Assembly: GCF_019510245.1 (NCBI RefSeq)
Contig: NZ_JAEKKT010000123.1
Span: forward strand, 1-64,000
DNA: 64,000 nt
Direction of reading: 5' to 3'
Source of the DNA: Streptomyces sp.
GTDB taxonomy: Bacteria > Actinomycetota > Actinomycetes > Streptomycetales > Streptomycetaceae
In this document: in pieces, positions 14,016 through 24,858 of the stretch
How the letters are laid out: each line of letters opens with the position of its first letter
Position numbering within the stretch: the first letter of the stretch is position 1
Translations under genes and position numbers: made by a program
Notes under the pieces: model-generated
Database searches by the model: none
What the model was told of the DNA's origin: nothing
What the model saw: the letters and a program-made list of their open reading frames with translations, nothing else

Positions 14016-14609
14016 ATGGCTGCAACATTCCGGGGGACGACCCCCGAGCCCCCGGACGATCGTCCGCGGCTGACCGTGCTCTCCGGCCCCTCCGGGGTCG
14101 GCAAGAGCACGGTCGTCGCCCATATGCGCAAGGAGCACCCCGAGGTATGGCTCTCGGTGTCGGCCACCACGCGCAAGCCCCGCCCCGGCGAGAAGCACGG
14201 CGTCCACTACTTCTTCGTCTCCGACGAGGAGATGGACAAACTGATCGCCAACGGCGAGCTCCTGGAGTGGGCCGAATTCGCCGGCAACCGTTACGGCACC
14301 CCGCGCGCCGCGGTCCTCGAGCACCTGGAGGCCGGTGTGCCGGTTCTCCTGGAGATCGACCTCCAGGGCGCCCGGCAGGTCCGCGAGACCATGCCGGAGG
14401 GCCGGCTGGTGTTCCTGGCTCCTCCTTCCTGGGAGGAACTGGTGCGCAGGCTCACCGGCCGCGGCACCGAGGCGCCCGAGGTGATCGAGCGGCGTCTGGA
14501 CGCGGCCAAGGTCGAGCTCGCGGCCGAGCCGGAGTTCGACGAAACCCTGGTCAACACCTCTGTCAAGGACGTGGCGCGCGAGCTGCTAGCCTTGATGGAC
14601 GTTGTGTGA
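14016..14609 (+). CDS. gmk: Guanylate kinase
   Basis: Gmk phosphorylates GMP to GDP. The 197-residue chain shows the P-loop GPSGVGKS at residues 24-31, [13 protein letters not shown] GMP-binding residues ([17 protein letters not shown]) and the lid arginines near [13 protein letters not shown]. The first 18 residues are a Pro/Arg-rich extension typical of actinobacterial forms. It sits directly upstream of rpoZ, an order widely conserved in bacteria. Confidence 0.96.
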   Translation: MAATFRGTTPEPPDDRPRLTVLSGPSGVGKSTVVAHMRKEHPEVWLSVSATTRKPRPGEKHGVHYFFVSDEEMDKLIANGELLEWAEFAGNRYGTPRAAVLEHLEAGVPVLLEIDLQGARQVRETMPEGRLVFLAPPSWEELVRRLTGRGTEAPEVIERRLDAAKVELAAEPEFDETLVNTSVKDVARELLALMDVV

Positions 14610-14660
14610 TCGTTGCTGATCATTCAGACTGAATCTTTCCCATCCATCGGAAGGCAGAGC

Positions 14661-14933
14661 GTGTCCTCTTCCATCACCGCGCCCGAGGGCATCATCAACC
14701 CTCCGATCGACGAGCTCCTCGAGGCCACCGACTCGAAGTACAGCCTCGTGATCTACGCGGCCAAGCGCGCCCGTCAGATCAACGCGTACTACTCGCAGCT
14801 CGGCGAGGGCCTCCTCGAGTACGTCGGTCCGCTCGTCGACACCCACGTCCACGAGAAGCCGCTCTCCATCGCCCTGCGCGAGATCAACGCGGGCCTGCTG
14901 ACGTCCGAGGCCATCGAGGGTCCGGCGCAGTAG
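14661..14933 (+). CDS. rpoZ: RNA polymerase omega subunit
   Basis: Omega assists assembly of the beta-prime subunit. The GTG at 14661 with an upstream GGAAGG site gives the standard 90-residue streptomycete product ([20 protein letters not shown]). The family core [18 protein letters not shown] is present, with a C-terminal AIEGPAQ tail. In Streptomyces, rpoZ loss is known to impair differentiation. A strong terminator follows. Confidence 0.96.
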   Translation: MSSSITAPEGIINPPIDELLEATDSKYSLVIYAAKRARQINAYYSQLGEGLLEYVGPLVDTHVHEKPLSIALREINAGLLTSEAIEGPAQ

Positions 14934-14958
14934 TACTTTCGTATTGCAGTTGACTTAT

Positions 14959-14992
14959 CCACAGGCCCGGCAGCCGACTGCCGGGCCTGTGG
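14959..14992. terminator. rpoZ terminator
   Basis: A perfect 15-bp stem (14959-14973 with 14978-14992) with a CCGA loop lies 25 bases beyond the rpoZ stop. It overlaps any upstream start proposed for coaBC and so argues for the downstream GTG. Confidence 0.85.
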
Positions 14993-15030
14993 TGTGTGAT
15001 GGCGTCATGGATTCGACGAGTGGAGGCCCG

Positions 15031-16236
15031 GTGGGCAAGCCGAAGGTCGTGCTGGGGGTCAGCGGCGGGATCGCCGCGTACAAGGCCTGTGAGCTGCTGC
15101 GGAGGTTCACCGAGTCGGGCCACGACGTCCGGGTCGTGCCCACCGCCTCCGCGCTGCACTTCGTCGGCGCCGCGACCTGGTCCGCCCTCTCCGGCAACCC
15201 GGTCTCCACCGAGGTCTGGGACCACGTCGAGGAGGTCCCGCACGTCCGGATCGGCCAGCACGCCGACCTGGTCGTCGTCGCCCCGGCCACCGCCGACATG
15301 CTCGCCAAGGCGGCCCACGGCCTCGCCGACGACCTGCTCACCAACACCCTCCTCACCGCCCGCTGCCCGGTCGTCTTCGCCCCCGCGATGCACACTGAGA
15401 TGTGGGAGCACCCGGCCACCCAGGAGAACGTGGCCACGCTGCGCCGGCGCGGCGCCGTCGTCATCGACCCGGCGGTCGGCCGCCTCACCGGCGTCGACAC
15501 CGGCAAGGGCCGCCTCCCCGACCCGGCGGAGATCTTCGAGGCCTGCCGCCGCGTCCTCGCCCGGGGGGTGCGGGAGCCCGACCTGACCGGCCGCCACGTC
15601 GTCGTCTCCGCCGGCGGCACCCGCGAGCCCCTCGACCCCGTCCGCTTCCTCGGCAACCGGTCCTCCGGCAAGCAGGGCTACGCCCTCGCCCGGACGGCCG
15701 CCGCACGGGGCGCCCGGGTGACGCTGGTCGCCGCGAACACCACGGGACTGCCCGACCCGGCCGGCGTGGACGTCGTCCCGGTCGGTACGGCCGTACAGCT
15801 TCGGGAAGCGGTGCTGAAGGCGGCCGCCGACGCCGACGCGGTGGTGATGGCCGCCGCCGTCGCCGACTTCCGCCCCGCGGTCTACGCGGCCGGGAAGATC
15901 AAGAAGAAGGACGGCCAGGATCCGGAGCCGATCGTCCTGGTGCGGAATCCGGACATCCTCGCGGAGATCTCGGCCGACCGGGCGCGGTCCGGACAGGTGA
16001 TCGTCGGCTTCGCCGCCGAGACCGACGACGTCCTCGCCAACGGCCGGACCAAGCTGGCGCGCAAGGGCTGCGACCTGCTCGTGGTGAACGAGGTGGGCGA
16101 ACGCAAGACCTTCGGCTCCGAGGAGAACGAGGCCGTGGTGCTCGGCGCCGACGGCAGCGAGACGCCGGTGCCGCACGGGCCGAAGGAGGCTCTCGCCGAC
16201 ACCGTCTGGGACCTGGTGGCGGCCCGTTTGGGTTAA
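15031..16236 (+). CDS. coaBC: Bifunctional phosphopantothenoylcysteine decarboxylase / phosphopantothenate-cysteine ligase
   Basis: CoaBC joins cysteine to 4'-phosphopantothenate and decarboxylates the product on the way to coenzyme A. The GTG at 15031 (MGKPKVVLGVSGGIAAYKAC) has GGAGG four bases upstream and gives 401 residues. The N-terminal flavoprotein CoaC domain has the active-site His in VPHVRI and the APAMHTEMW substrate motif. The C-terminal CoaB domain contains GGTREPLDPVRFLGNRSSG and KIKKKDG. A longer in-frame start would lie inside the rpoZ terminator. Confidence 0.95.
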   Translation: MGKPKVVLGVSGGIAAYKACELLRRFTESGHDVRVVPTASALHFVGAATWSALSGNPVSTEVWDHVEEVPHVRIGQHADLVVVAPATADMLAKAAHGLADDLLTNTLLTARCPVVFAPAMHTEMWEHPATQENVATLRRRGAVVIDPAVGRLTGVDTGKGRLPDPAEIFEACRRVLARGVREPDLTGRHVVVSAGGTREPLDPVRFLGNRSSGKQGYALARTAAARGARVTLVAANTTGLPDPAGVDVVPVGTAVQLREAVLKAAADADAVVMAAAVADFRPAVYAAGKIKKKDGQDPEPIVLVRNPDILAEISADRARSGQVIVGFAAETDDVLANGRTKLARKGCDLLVVNEVGERKTFGSEENEAVVLGADGSETPVPHGPKEALADTVWDLVAARLG

Positions 16237-16400
16237 CTTATTTCAGCCATATGTCAACTTTCCCGGACGCGACATTGCGGTGCGGGGGCTCTGGTCAAGG
16301 CCGCCGACCATTGGGCAGAATGCCCGTGCCGCAGGTCACAGCACTTCCGAGTGTCGAGACAGGTGGGCCGGCGGCCGAGTGCGACCGATAAACTGTTCTC

Positions 16401-16434
16401 GGACGACGCCCGGGTGCAGCCCCCGTGTCGTCCG
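16401..16434 (+). promoter_or_regulatory. metK leader hairpin
   Basis: GGACGAC and GTCGTCC form a 7-bp stem around a G/C-rich loop, about 45 bases upstream of the metK GTG. A TAAACT hexamer (about 16390-16395) just upstream could be a -10 element. I looked for SAM-I/SAM-IV riboswitch cores here and did not see one. Confidence 0.4.
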
Positions 16435-16475
16435 CCAATGATCAGACAGCAGCCGCTGCAACCCCAGGGAGCGTT

Positions 16476-17684
16476 GTGTCCCGTCGCCTGTTCACCTCGG
16501 AGTCCGTGACCGAGGGTCACCCCGACAAGATCGCTGACCAGATCAGCGACACCATTCTCGACGCGCTGCTGCGCGAGGATCCGACCTCCCGGGTCGCCGT
16601 CGAGACGCTGATCACCACCGGCCTGGTGCACGTCGCCGGCGAGGTCACGACCAAGACGTACGCGGACATCGCGACGCTGGTCCGCAACAAGATCCTGGAG
16701 ATCGGCTACGACTCCTCGAAGAAGGGCTTCGACGGCGCTTCCTGCGGCGTCTCGGTCTCGATCGGCGCGCAGTCCCCGGACATCGCCCAGGGCGTGGACA
16801 CGGCGTACGAGAAGCGGGTCGAGGGCGACGAGGACGAGCTCGACAAGCAGGGCGCCGGCGACCAGGGCCTGATGTTCGGCTACGCGACGGACGAGACGCC
16901 GACCCTGATGCCGCTCCCGATCTTCCTGGCGCACCGCCTCTCCAAGCGCCTCTCCGAGGTCCGCAAGAACGGCACCATCCCCTACCTGCGCCCCGACGGC
17001 AAGACGCAGGTCACCATCGAGTACGACGGCGACAAGGCCGTCCGCCTCGACACGGTCGTGGTCTCCAGCCAGCACGCCTCCGACATCGACCTGGAGTCGC
17101 TGCTCGCCCCCGACATCCGCGAGTTCGTCGTGGAGCCGGAGCTGAAGGCGCTGCTGGAGGACGGCATCAAGCTCGACACCGAGAACTACCGTCTGCTGGT
17201 CAACCCGACCGGCCGCTTCGAGATCGGCGGCCCGATGGGCGACGCCGGCCTGACCGGCCGCAAGATCATCATCGACACGTACGGCGGCATGGCCCGCCAC
17301 GGTGGCGGTGCCTTCTCCGGCAAGGACCCGTCCAAGGTCGACCGCTCGGCCGCCTACGCCATGCGCTGGGTCGCCAAGAACGTCGTCGCCGCCGGCCTGG
17401 CCGCCCGCTGCGAGGTCCAGGTCGCCTACGCGATCGGCAAGGCCGAGCCCGTCGGTCTCTTCGTCGAGACCTTCGGCACCGCCAAGGTCGACCACGAGAG
17501 GATCGAGAAGGCCATCGACGAGGTCTTCGACCTGCGTCCGGCCGCCATCATCCGCGACCTCGACCTGCTCCGCCCGATCTACGCCCAGACCGCCGCGTAC
17601 GGCCACTTCGGCCGCGAGCTCCCCGACTTCACCTGGGAGCGCACGGACCGCGTGGACGCCCTGCGTGCGGCCGCGGGTCTCTGA
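16476..17684 (+). CDS. metK: S-adenosylmethionine synthetase
   Basis: MetK makes S-adenosylmethionine from methionine and ATP. The GTG at 16476 ([20 protein letters not shown]) follows a GGGAG site and gives 402 residues, normal for the family. The ATP motif (EGHPDK), the [12 protein letters not shown] hexapeptide region and the P-loop-like [16 protein letters not shown] are all intact. SAM dosage is known to influence antibiotic production in streptomycetes. A terminator follows the gene. Confidence 0.97.
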   Translation: MSRRLFTSESVTEGHPDKIADQISDTILDALLREDPTSRVAVETLITTGLVHVAGEVTTKTYADIATLVRNKILEIGYDSSKKGFDGASCGVSVSIGAQSPDIAQGVDTAYEKRVEGDEDELDKQGAGDQGLMFGYATDETPTLMPLPIFLAHRLSKRLSEVRKNGTIPYLRPDGKTQVTIEYDGDKAVRLDTVVVSSQHASDIDLESLLAPDIREFVVEPELKALLEDGIKLDTENYRLLVNPTGRFEIGGPMGDAGLTGRKIIIDTYGGMARHGGGAFSGKDPSKVDRSAAYAMRWVAKNVVAAGLAARCEVQVAYAIGKAEPVGLFVETFGTAKVDHERIEKAIDEVFDLRPAAIIRDLDLLRPIYAQTAAYGHFGRELPDFTWERTDRVDALRAAAGL

Positions 17685-17700
17685 CCCCGCAACCGGCTTT

Positions 17701-17736
17701 CGCGAGGCCCGGTTCCCTTTCGGGGGAGCCGGGCCT
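17701..17736 (+). terminator. metK terminator
   Basis: A 10-bp perfect outer stem (17701-17710 with 17727-17736) is extended by an inner TTCCC/GGGGA stem around a TTTC loop, beginning 17 bases after the metK stop. Confidence 0.8.
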
Positions 17737-17897
17737 CGGCATGTCCGGGGGAGTGGAAAACGGCTGGCCGACGGGACCGGGGGATCACTACGGTGACGTC
17801 GTCCCGGTGCGATGGCCGCGGTTACTTCCGTGGAGTGCGCCCACAGGCGCGCGGTGAAGCTGGTGTGTTCCGACCGCTGCCGGACTGACCTCGGGAC

Positions 17898-17975
17898 ACC
17901 GGCGCGCCCGGTGTTCGGGCCTTGGATCCTTTCTTCCAGGTGATGCCCACGCAGGTTCGAATCCTGCTGCCGGTT
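17898..17975 (+). ncRNA. tRNA-like element between metK and priA
   Basis: A canonical T arm (GCAGG, loop TTCGAAT, CCTGC; 17951-17967) is followed by TGCCGGT, which pairs over seven positions (one G-U) with ACCGGCG at 17898-17904 to make an acceptor stem. Between them lie a possible D arm (CCCG/CGGG, 17907-17919) and a 5-6 bp arm at 17921-17940. The whole is 78 bases. The presumed anticodon loop has 8-10 bases instead of 7, the D loop is unusually short, position 8 is C rather than T, and CCA is not encoded. It is therefore tRNA-like rather than a clear decoding tRNA. An alternative hairpin (17896-17902 with 17908-17914) would compete with this fold. It fills the 370-base metK-priA gap together with the metK terminator. 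Confidence 0.55.
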
Positions 17976-18054
17976 CCGGACCGCCACGGCGCTCCGTGGC
18001 CGGAGTGAACTCGGGCGGCGCCGGTTGTCAGTGACGTTTGGTAAGAATGCAAGG

Positions 18055-20211
18055 GTGAGCAGCGAGAACGAGCAGGGGGGCGGCGCCGGAGGGGCGCCGC
18101 CGGAGCAGCTCGCGCTCATCCGGGAGAGCGTGCGCGAGGCCAGGGCGCCCCGGGCCAAGCCGCGTACCTGGCGCGGGGCCGCGCTGGCCGAGCGGCTGCC
18201 GGTCGCGCGGGTGCTCGTGGACAAGGGTGTGCTCCACCTCGACCGCTACTTCGACTACGCCGTGCCCGCCGAGCTGGACGCCGAGGCGCAGCCGGGGGTG
18301 CGGGTGCGGGTGCGGTTCGGAGCCGGGCGGCACCGGGTGCGCGACGGGCGCCGCGAAGGCGGGGGGCTCATCGACGGCTTCCTGGTCGAGCGGCTCGCCG
18401 AGTCCGACTACTCGGGGCCGCTGGCCGCGCTGGCCCAGGTGGTGTCGCCCGAGCCGGTGCTGAGCGAGGAACTGCTGCGGCTCGCACGCGCGGTCGCCGA
18501 CCGGTACGCGGGGAGCCTCGCGGACGTGCTGCAACTGGCCGTGCCGCCGCGCAGCGCGCGGGCCGAGAAGCGGACTTCGCCCGAGCCGCTGCCGCCGCCG
18601 CCCGCGCCGGGCGCCGGCAGCTGGTCGCGGTACGAGCACGGGGCCGCCTTCATCGACTCGCTGGCCTCCGGCGGTGCCCCGCGCGCCGTCTGGAACGCCC
18701 TGCCCGGGCCCGGGTGGAGCGAGGAGATCGCCCGGGCCGTCGCCGCCACGCTCGCCTCGGGACGCGGCGCGCTCGTCGTCGTACCGGACGGGCGGGCCGC
18801 CGCACGGGTCGACGCCGCGCTGACCGGTGTGCTGGGCGAAGGACGGCACGCACTGCTCACGGCCGACGCCGGACCGGAGAAACGGTACGCGCAGTGGCTC
18901 GCCGTCAGCCGCGGGTCGGTGCGGGCCGTCGTGGGGACGCGGGCGGCCATGTTCGCGCCCGTGCGGGACCTCGGGCTCGTCGCGATCTGGGACGACGGGG
19001 ACGACAGCCACAGCGAGCAGCACGCGCCGCAGCCGCATGCGCGGGATGTGCTGCTCCTGCGTGCGGCACTCGACAAGTGCGGGTTCCTGCTCGGGAGTTG
19101 GAGCTGCACGGTGGAGGCCGCGCAGCTCGTGGAGAACGGCTGGGCGCGGCCCCTGGTGGCGGGCAGGGAGCAGGTGCGGGTGGCCGCGCCGCTGGTACGG
19201 ACGGTCGGGGACGGGGACCTCGCGCGGGACGAGGCCGCGCGGGCCGCACGGTTGCCGACGCTCGCCTGGCAGGCCGTCCGGGACGGGCTGCGCCACGGGC
19301 CGGTGCTGGTGCAGGTGCCCCGCCGGGGGTATGTGCCGCGGATGGCCTGTGCCCAGTGCCGGGCGCCGGCGCGCTGCCGGCACTGCGCCGGTCCGCTGGA
19401 GGCGCGGGACGCCGGGGCGCTGGGGTGCGGCTGGTGCGGGCGGGCGGAGAGCGACTGGCACTGCCCCGAGTGCGGCGGCTTCCGGCTGCGCGCCCAGGTG
19501 GTCGGGGCCCGGCGGACCGCAGAGGAACTGGGGCGGGCCTTTCCCGCCGTACCCGTGCGGACCTCGGGACGCGAGCAGGTGCTGGACACGGTGCCGGGCA
19601 CGCCCGCGCTGGTCGTCAGTACGCCGGGTGCGGAGCCGGTCGCCGAGGGCGGCTACGCGGCGGCCCTGCTGCTGGACGGCTGGGCGATGCTCGGACGGCC
19701 CGACCTGCGGGCCGGTGAGGACGCGCTGCGCCGGTGGATCGCGGCGGGCGCGCTGGTACGGCCGCAGGCGGACGGTGGGACGGTGGTCGTCGTCGCGGAG
19801 CCGACGCTGCGGCCCGTGCAGGCGCTGGTGCGGTGGGACCCCGTCGGCCACGCGGTGCGGGAGCTCGCCGAGCGGGCGGAGCTGGGGTTTCCGCCGGTGT
19901 CGCGGATGGCAGCGGTTTCGGGGACGGCGGAGGCGCTCGCCGAGTTCCTCGGTACGGCCGGACTGCCGCCGGACGCCGAGGTGTTGGGGCCGGTTCCGGT
20001 GCCCGTGGTGCGGGCCGGGGCGCCTCGGCGGGCGGGTGCGCCGCCACCCGGGGAGCACTGGGAGCGGGCGCTGGTGCGGGTGCCGCCGGGGAGCGGGGCG
20101 GCGCTCGCCGCCGCCCTGAAGTCGGCTCAGGCCGCCCGGATGGCACGGGGGAGTGGCAGCGGGGGCGGGGAGGCGGTTCGGGTGCGGATCGATCCGCCGG
20201 ACATTGGGTGA
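18055..20211 (+). CDS. priA: Probable primosomal protein N' (PriA), without helicase motifs
   Basis: PriA restarts stalled replication forks. The GTG at 18055 (MSSENEQGGG) gives 718 residues. The N-terminal 3'-DNA-binding domain is recognisable (VARVLVDKGVLHLDRYFDYAVP) and the paired Zn-binding cysteines are intact (CAQCRAPARCRHC, CGWCGR, CPECGG). However, the Walker A Gly-Lys-Thr and the DEAH box are absent; the corresponding regions read SGGAPRAVWNALPGPGW and IWDDGDD. Loss of these motifs is known for actinobacterial PriA, so it probably binds forks without unwinding DNA. A bidirectional terminator follows. Confidence 0.92.
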   Translation: MSSENEQGGGAGGAPPEQLALIRESVREARAPRAKPRTWRGAALAERLPVARVLVDKGVLHLDRYFDYAVPAELDAEAQPGVRVRVRFGAGRHRVRDGRREGGGLIDGFLVERLAESDYSGPLAALAQVVSPEPVLSEELLRLARAVADRYAGSLADVLQLAVPPRSARAEKRTSPEPLPPPPAPGAGSWSRYEHGAAFIDSLASGGAPRAVWNALPGPGWSEEIARAVAATLASGRGALVVVPDGRAAARVDAALTGVLGEGRHALLTADAGPEKRYAQWLAVSRGSVRAVVGTRAAMFAPVRDLGLVAIWDDGDDSHSEQHAPQPHARDVLLLRAALDKCGFLLGSWSCTVEAAQLVENGWARPLVAGREQVRVAAPLVRTVGDGDLARDEAARAARLPTLAWQAVRDGLRHGPVLVQVPRRGYVPRMACAQCRAPARCRHCAGPLEARDAGALGCGWCGRAESDWHCPECGGFRLRAQVVGARRTAEELGRAFPAVPVRTSGREQVLDTVPGTPALVVSTPGAEPVAEGGYAAALLLDGWAMLGRPDLRAGEDALRRWIAAGALVRPQADGGTVVVVAEPTLRPVQALVRWDPVGHAVRELAERAELGFPPVSRMAAVSGTAEALAEFLGTAGLPPDAEVLGPVPVPVVRAGAPRRAGAPPPGEHWERALVRVPPGSGAALAAALKSAQAARMARGSGSGGGEAVRVRIDPPDIG

Positions 20212-20223
20212 GCGGGCAGACGG

Positions 20224-20254
20224 CTGCCCTCCCGGATGCTTGCCGGGAGGGCAG
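20224..20254. terminator. Bidirectional terminator between priA and the convergent HTH gene
   Basis: A perfect 12-bp stem (20224-20235 with 20243-20254) with a 7-base loop lies in the 86-base gap between the two convergent stops. Confidence 0.8.
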
Positions 20255-20297
20255 GAGCGGGCGGGTCGGCCCTGGCCGACGTCAGCCGTTGCGTGTG

Positions 20298-21407
<1,110 letters not shown>

Positions 21408-22340
21408 ATGAAGCTTGTCTTCGCCGGTACCCCCGAAGTCGCCGTTCCTGCTCTGGACGCTCTCATCTCCTCCGGACGGCACGAGGTGGCCGCCGTGGTC
21501 ACGCGGCCCGATGCGCCGGCCGGGCGCGGACGCAGGCTGGTCGCTTCGCCGGTGGCCGAGCGGGCGATGGAGGCCGGGATCGAGGTGCTGAGGCCGCTCA
21601 AGCCGCGCGAGCCGGAGTTCCTGGAGCGGCTTGCGGAGATCGGGCCGGACTGCTGTCCGGTGGTGGCCTACGGCGCGCTGCTGCCCCGGGTCGCGCTCGA
21701 CGTGCCCGCCCAGGGGTGGGTCAACCTGCACTTCTCGCTGCTTCCCGCCTGGCGCGGGGCGGCTCCGGTGCAGCACTCCATCATGGCGGGCGACGAGATC
21801 ACGGGCGCCTCCACCTTCCTCATCGAGGAGGGGCTGGACTCGGGGCCCGTCTACGGGACCGTCACCGAGGAGATCCGGCCCACCGACACCAGCGGTGACC
21901 TGCTGACCCGGCTCGCCTTCGCCGGTGCCGGGCTGCTCGTCGCGACCATGGACGGTATCGAGGACGGCACGCTCAAGGCCGTACCGCAGCCGGGGGAGGG
22001 CATCACCCTCGCGCCGAAGATCACCGTCGAGGACGCGAAGGTGGAGTGGGTGGCGCCGGCGCTGAGGGTCGACCGGGTGGTGCGAGGGTGCACCCCGGCC
22101 CCGGGTGCCTGGACCACCTTCCGTGGTGAGCGGCTCAAGCTCATCCAGGTCACGCCGGTGCCCGAGCGGACCGATCTCAACCCCGCCGAGATCGCCGTCG
22201 GGAAGAACAGCGTGCACGTGGGGACCGGGTCGTACGCCGTCGAACTGCTCTGGGTACAGGCCCAGGGCAAGAAGCCGATGCGGGCCGCCGACTGGGCGCG
22301 TGGCGTGCGCATCGGCGCCGGGGAGACCCTCGGCGCCTGA
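21408..22340 (+). CDS. fmt: Methionyl-tRNA formyltransferase
   Basis: Fmt formylates initiator Met-tRNA using 10-formyltetrahydrofolate. The 310-residue protein has the GART-type N-terminal domain with the active-site motifs [19 protein letters not shown] (catalytic Asn-His-Asp network) and a C-terminal OB-like domain. The GAGAGGGTC site upstream of ATG supports the start. It precedes rsmB by 83 bases, the usual fmt-rsmB order. Confidence 0.97.
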   Translation: MKLVFAGTPEVAVPALDALISSGRHEVAAVVTRPDAPAGRGRRLVASPVAERAMEAGIEVLRPLKPREPEFLERLAEIGPDCCPVVAYGALLPRVALDVPAQGWVNLHFSLLPAWRGAAPVQHSIMAGDEITGASTFLIEEGLDSGPVYGTVTEEIRPTDTSGDLLTRLAFAGAGLLVATMDGIEDGTLKAVPQPGEGITLAPKITVEDAKVEWVAPALRVDRVVRGCTPAPGAWTTFRGERLKLIQVTPVPERTDLNPAEIAVGKNSVHVGTGSYAVELLWVQAQGKKPMRAADWARGVRIGAGETLGA

Positions 22341-22423
22341 GCCCCTTTCCCCACCAGCGGCTTTCCGGCGTACGCGGCGTACGCTGGGAGTCGCCTCATT
22401 CCCATACCCGGAGCACCTTTTTC

Positions 22424-23851
22424 GTGAGCGAGCAGTCCCGGCGGCCGCGCAGGCCCGCCAAGCCCTACCGCCGTCCCCAGAAGGACCCCGTCCGCATCCT
22501 CGCCTTCGAGGCGCTGCGCGCCGTGGACGAGCGGGACGCGTACGCCAACCTCGTGCTGCCGCCGCTGCTGCGCAAGGCCCGGGAGAAGGAGGGACCCGAA
22601 AAGTTCGACGGGCGGGACGCGGCACTCGCGACCGAGCTGGTGTACGGGACGCTGCGCCGGCAGGGAACGTACGACGCGATCATCGCCGAGTGCGTCGACC
22701 GGCCGCTGCGCGAGGTGGACCCGCCGGTGCTGGACGTGCTCAGTCTGGGGGTGCACCAGCTGCTCGGCACGCGGATCCCCAGCCACGCCGCCGTCTCCGC
22801 CTCCGTCGAGCTGGCCCGGGTGGTGCTGGGCGACGGGCGGGCCAAGTTCGTCAATGCCGTGCTCCGCAAGGTCGCGCAGGACGACCTGGACGGTTGGCTC
22901 GCGAAGGTCGCGCCGCCCTACGACCAGGACCCCGAGGACCATCTGGCCGTGGTGCACTCGCATCCGCGGTGGGTCGTCTCCGCCCTCTGGGATTCGCTCG
23001 GGGGCCCACGCGCGGGGATCGAGGAGCTGCTGGCCGCCGACAACGAGCGGCCCGAGGTGACGCTGGTCGCCCGGCCGGGGCGGGCCACCACCGAGGAACT
23101 CCTCGGCGAGGAGGCCGCCGTACCGGGGCGCTGGTCGCCGTATGCCGTGCGGCTCGCCGAGGGCGGGGAGCCGGGTGCCATCACGGCCGTGCAGGAGGGC
23201 CGGGCCGGTGTGCAGGACGAGGGCAGCCAGCTGGTCGCCCTCGCGCTCGCCAACGCACCGGTCGAGGGGCCGGACGCGAAGTGGCTGGACGGCTGTGCCG
23301 GGCCCGGCGGCAAGGCCGCGCTGCTCGCCGCGCTCGCCGCCGAGCGGGGGGCCCTGCTGCTCGCCTCCGAGAAGCAGCCGCACCGGGCCGGGCTGGTCGA
23401 GCAGGCGCTGCACGGTAACCCGGGGCCGTACCAGGTCATCGCCGCCGACGGCACCCGGCCGCCGTGGCGCGCCGGCACCTTCGACCGGGTCCTGATGGAC
23501 GTCCCCTGCACAGGCCTGGGCGCGCTGCGCCGCCGCCCGGAGGCACGGTGGCGGCGCCGCCCCGAGGACCTCGACAACTTCGGCCCCCTGCAGCGGTCCC
23601 TGCTGCGCACCGCCATCGACTCCGTACGGGTGGGCGGCGTCGTCGGCTACGCCACCTGCTCCCCGCACCTCGCGGAGACGCGAGCGGTCGTGCAGGACGT
23701 TCTCAAGCAGCGTCCGGACACGGAGCTGGTGGACGCGCGTCCGTTGCTGCCGGGACTGCCGGAGCTGGGCGAGGGGCCCGACGTGCAGCTGTGGCCGCAT
23801 CTGCACGGCACCGACGCGATGTACCTGGCACTGATCCGCCGGACTGGCTGA
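22424..23851 (+). CDS. rsmB: 16S rRNA (cytosine-967 C5)-methyltransferase RsmB
   Basis: RsmB methylates 16S rRNA using SAM. The 475-residue chain has an N-terminal NusB-like RNA-binding domain (ILAFEALRAVDERDAYANLV onward, about residues 25-160) and a C-terminal Rossmann domain. SAM-binding AGPGGKAALLA, the catalytic-release Cys in DVPCTGLGALRRRPE and the nucleophile Cys in GYATCSPHLAET are intact. The Arg/Lys-rich first 20 residues fit an rRNA-binding tail. The GTG start has GGAG about ten bases upstream. Confidence 0.95.
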   Translation: MSEQSRRPRRPAKPYRRPQKDPVRILAFEALRAVDERDAYANLVLPPLLRKAREKEGPEKFDGRDAALATELVYGTLRRQGTYDAIIAECVDRPLREVDPPVLDVLSLGVHQLLGTRIPSHAAVSASVELARVVLGDGRAKFVNAVLRKVAQDDLDGWLAKVAPPYDQDPEDHLAVVHSHPRWVVSALWDSLGGPRAGIEELLAADNERPEVTLVARPGRATTEELLGEEAAVPGRWSPYAVRLAEGGEPGAITAVQEGRAGVQDEGSQLVALALANAPVEGPDAKWLDGCAGPGGKAALLAALAAERGALLLASEKQPHRAGLVEQALHGNPGPYQVIAADGTRPPWRAGTFDRVLMDVPCTGLGALRRRPEARWRRRPEDLDNFGPLQRSLLRTAIDSVRVGGVVGYATCSPHLAETRAVVQDVLKQRPDTELVDARPLLPGLPELGEGPDVQLWPHLHGTDAMYLALIRRTG

Positions 23852-23922
23852 GATCTGGGGCGGGGACGCTCACCGGCACTTGCAGGGTGCTGCCCGCGGC
23901 TATGTGAGAGACGGCTGGACAG

Positions 23923-24000
23923 CGCGCCCCATAGGTGCGCTGGGGGTACCCCCGGCCGAAGGGGGGAGGAACTGCGCGACCAGCCCCCGCGCACCTGCAG
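23923..24000. repeat. Interspersed palindromic repeat, copy 2 (rsmB-rpe gap)
   Basis: This copy is in reverse orientation: GGAACTGCGCGACCAGCCCC (from about 23968) is the complement of the TGGTCGCGCAGTTCC module, and GCTGGGGGTACCCCCGGCC precedes it. It occupies the 218-base gap between rsmB and rpe. Confidence 0.75.
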
Positions 24001-24069
24001 CTCGCAACGGACTGCACCCACCCCCAACCCCACTCGGCCCACCCCGTCAGGGCATGGCACGCTTGGGGC

Positions 24070-24756
24070 ATGGCCGTGCAGATCAACCCCAGCATCCTGT
24101 CCGCCGACTTCGCCCGCCTCGCGGACGAGGCGAAGGCGGTCGAAGGCGCCGACTGGCTCCACGTCGACGTCATGGACAACCACTTCGTCCCGAACCTCAC
24201 GCTCGGTGTGCCGGTCGTAGAGTCCCTGGCCCGTGCTACGGACACCCCGCTGGACTGCCACCTGATGATCGAGGCCCCCGATAGGTGGGCGCCGCAGTAC
24301 GTCGAAGCGGGGGCCTCCTCCGTCACCTTCCACGTGGAGGCGGCGGCCGCCCCGGTGCGGCTCGCGCGGGAGATCCGGGCCAAGGGCGCCCGCGCGTCCA
24401 TGGCGCTCAAGCCCGCGACGCCCATCGAGCCGTACGAGGACCTGCTCCCCGAGCTGGACATGCTGCTGGTCATGACGGTGGAGCCGGGCTTCGGCGGCCA
24501 GGCGTTCCTCGACATCATGTTGCCGAAGATCCGCCGCACCCGGGAGTTGATCAGCAAGCACGGACTGGAGCTGTGGCTCCAGGTCGACGGTGGAGTTTCC
24601 GCGTCGACGATCGAGCGGTGCGCGGACGCCGGAGCCGACGTTTTTGTGGCAGGTTCCGCGGTGTACGGGGCAAACGACCCGGCAGAGGCGGTACGTGCAC
24701 TACGCACCCAGGCGGCGGCGGCCACCGCCCAGGCGTCGTGGGCGTGCGACCACTGA
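24070..24756 (+). CDS. rpe: Ribulose-phosphate 3-epimerase
   Basis: Rpe interconverts ribulose 5-phosphate and xylulose 5-phosphate in the pentose phosphate pathway. The ATG at 24070 gives 228 residues ([17 protein letters not shown]), the normal length. TIM-barrel metal and phosphate motifs are present: [24 protein letters not shown] and DGGVS. An earlier in-frame opening runs into the intergenic repeat and is rejected. Confidence 0.96.
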   Translation: MAVQINPSILSADFARLADEAKAVEGADWLHVDVMDNHFVPNLTLGVPVVESLARATDTPLDCHLMIEAPDRWAPQYVEAGASSVTFHVEAAAAPVRLAREIRAKGARASMALKPATPIEPYEDLLPELDMLLVMTVEPGFGGQAFLDIMLPKIRRTRELISKHGLELWLQVDGGVSASTIERCADAGADVFVAGSAVYGANDPAEAVRALRTQAAAATAQASWACDH

Positions 24757-24858
24757 GGTACGGGAACGTGAACGGCTCCGATCAGGGCTGATCAAGTGCG
24801 CCGGATCTGCAAGGATGAACGGCGTATCCAGAGTGTGAACAGCAGTGAGGAGATGGCC

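Noticed and set aside
16237..16475. SAM riboswitch upstream of metK
   Set aside because: A hairpin is present, but none of the conserved SAM-I, SAM-II or SAM-IV core sequences is visible.
17898..17975. Normal decoding tRNA
   Set aside because: The anticodon loop is 8-10 bases and the D loop too short, so it is reported only as tRNA-like.
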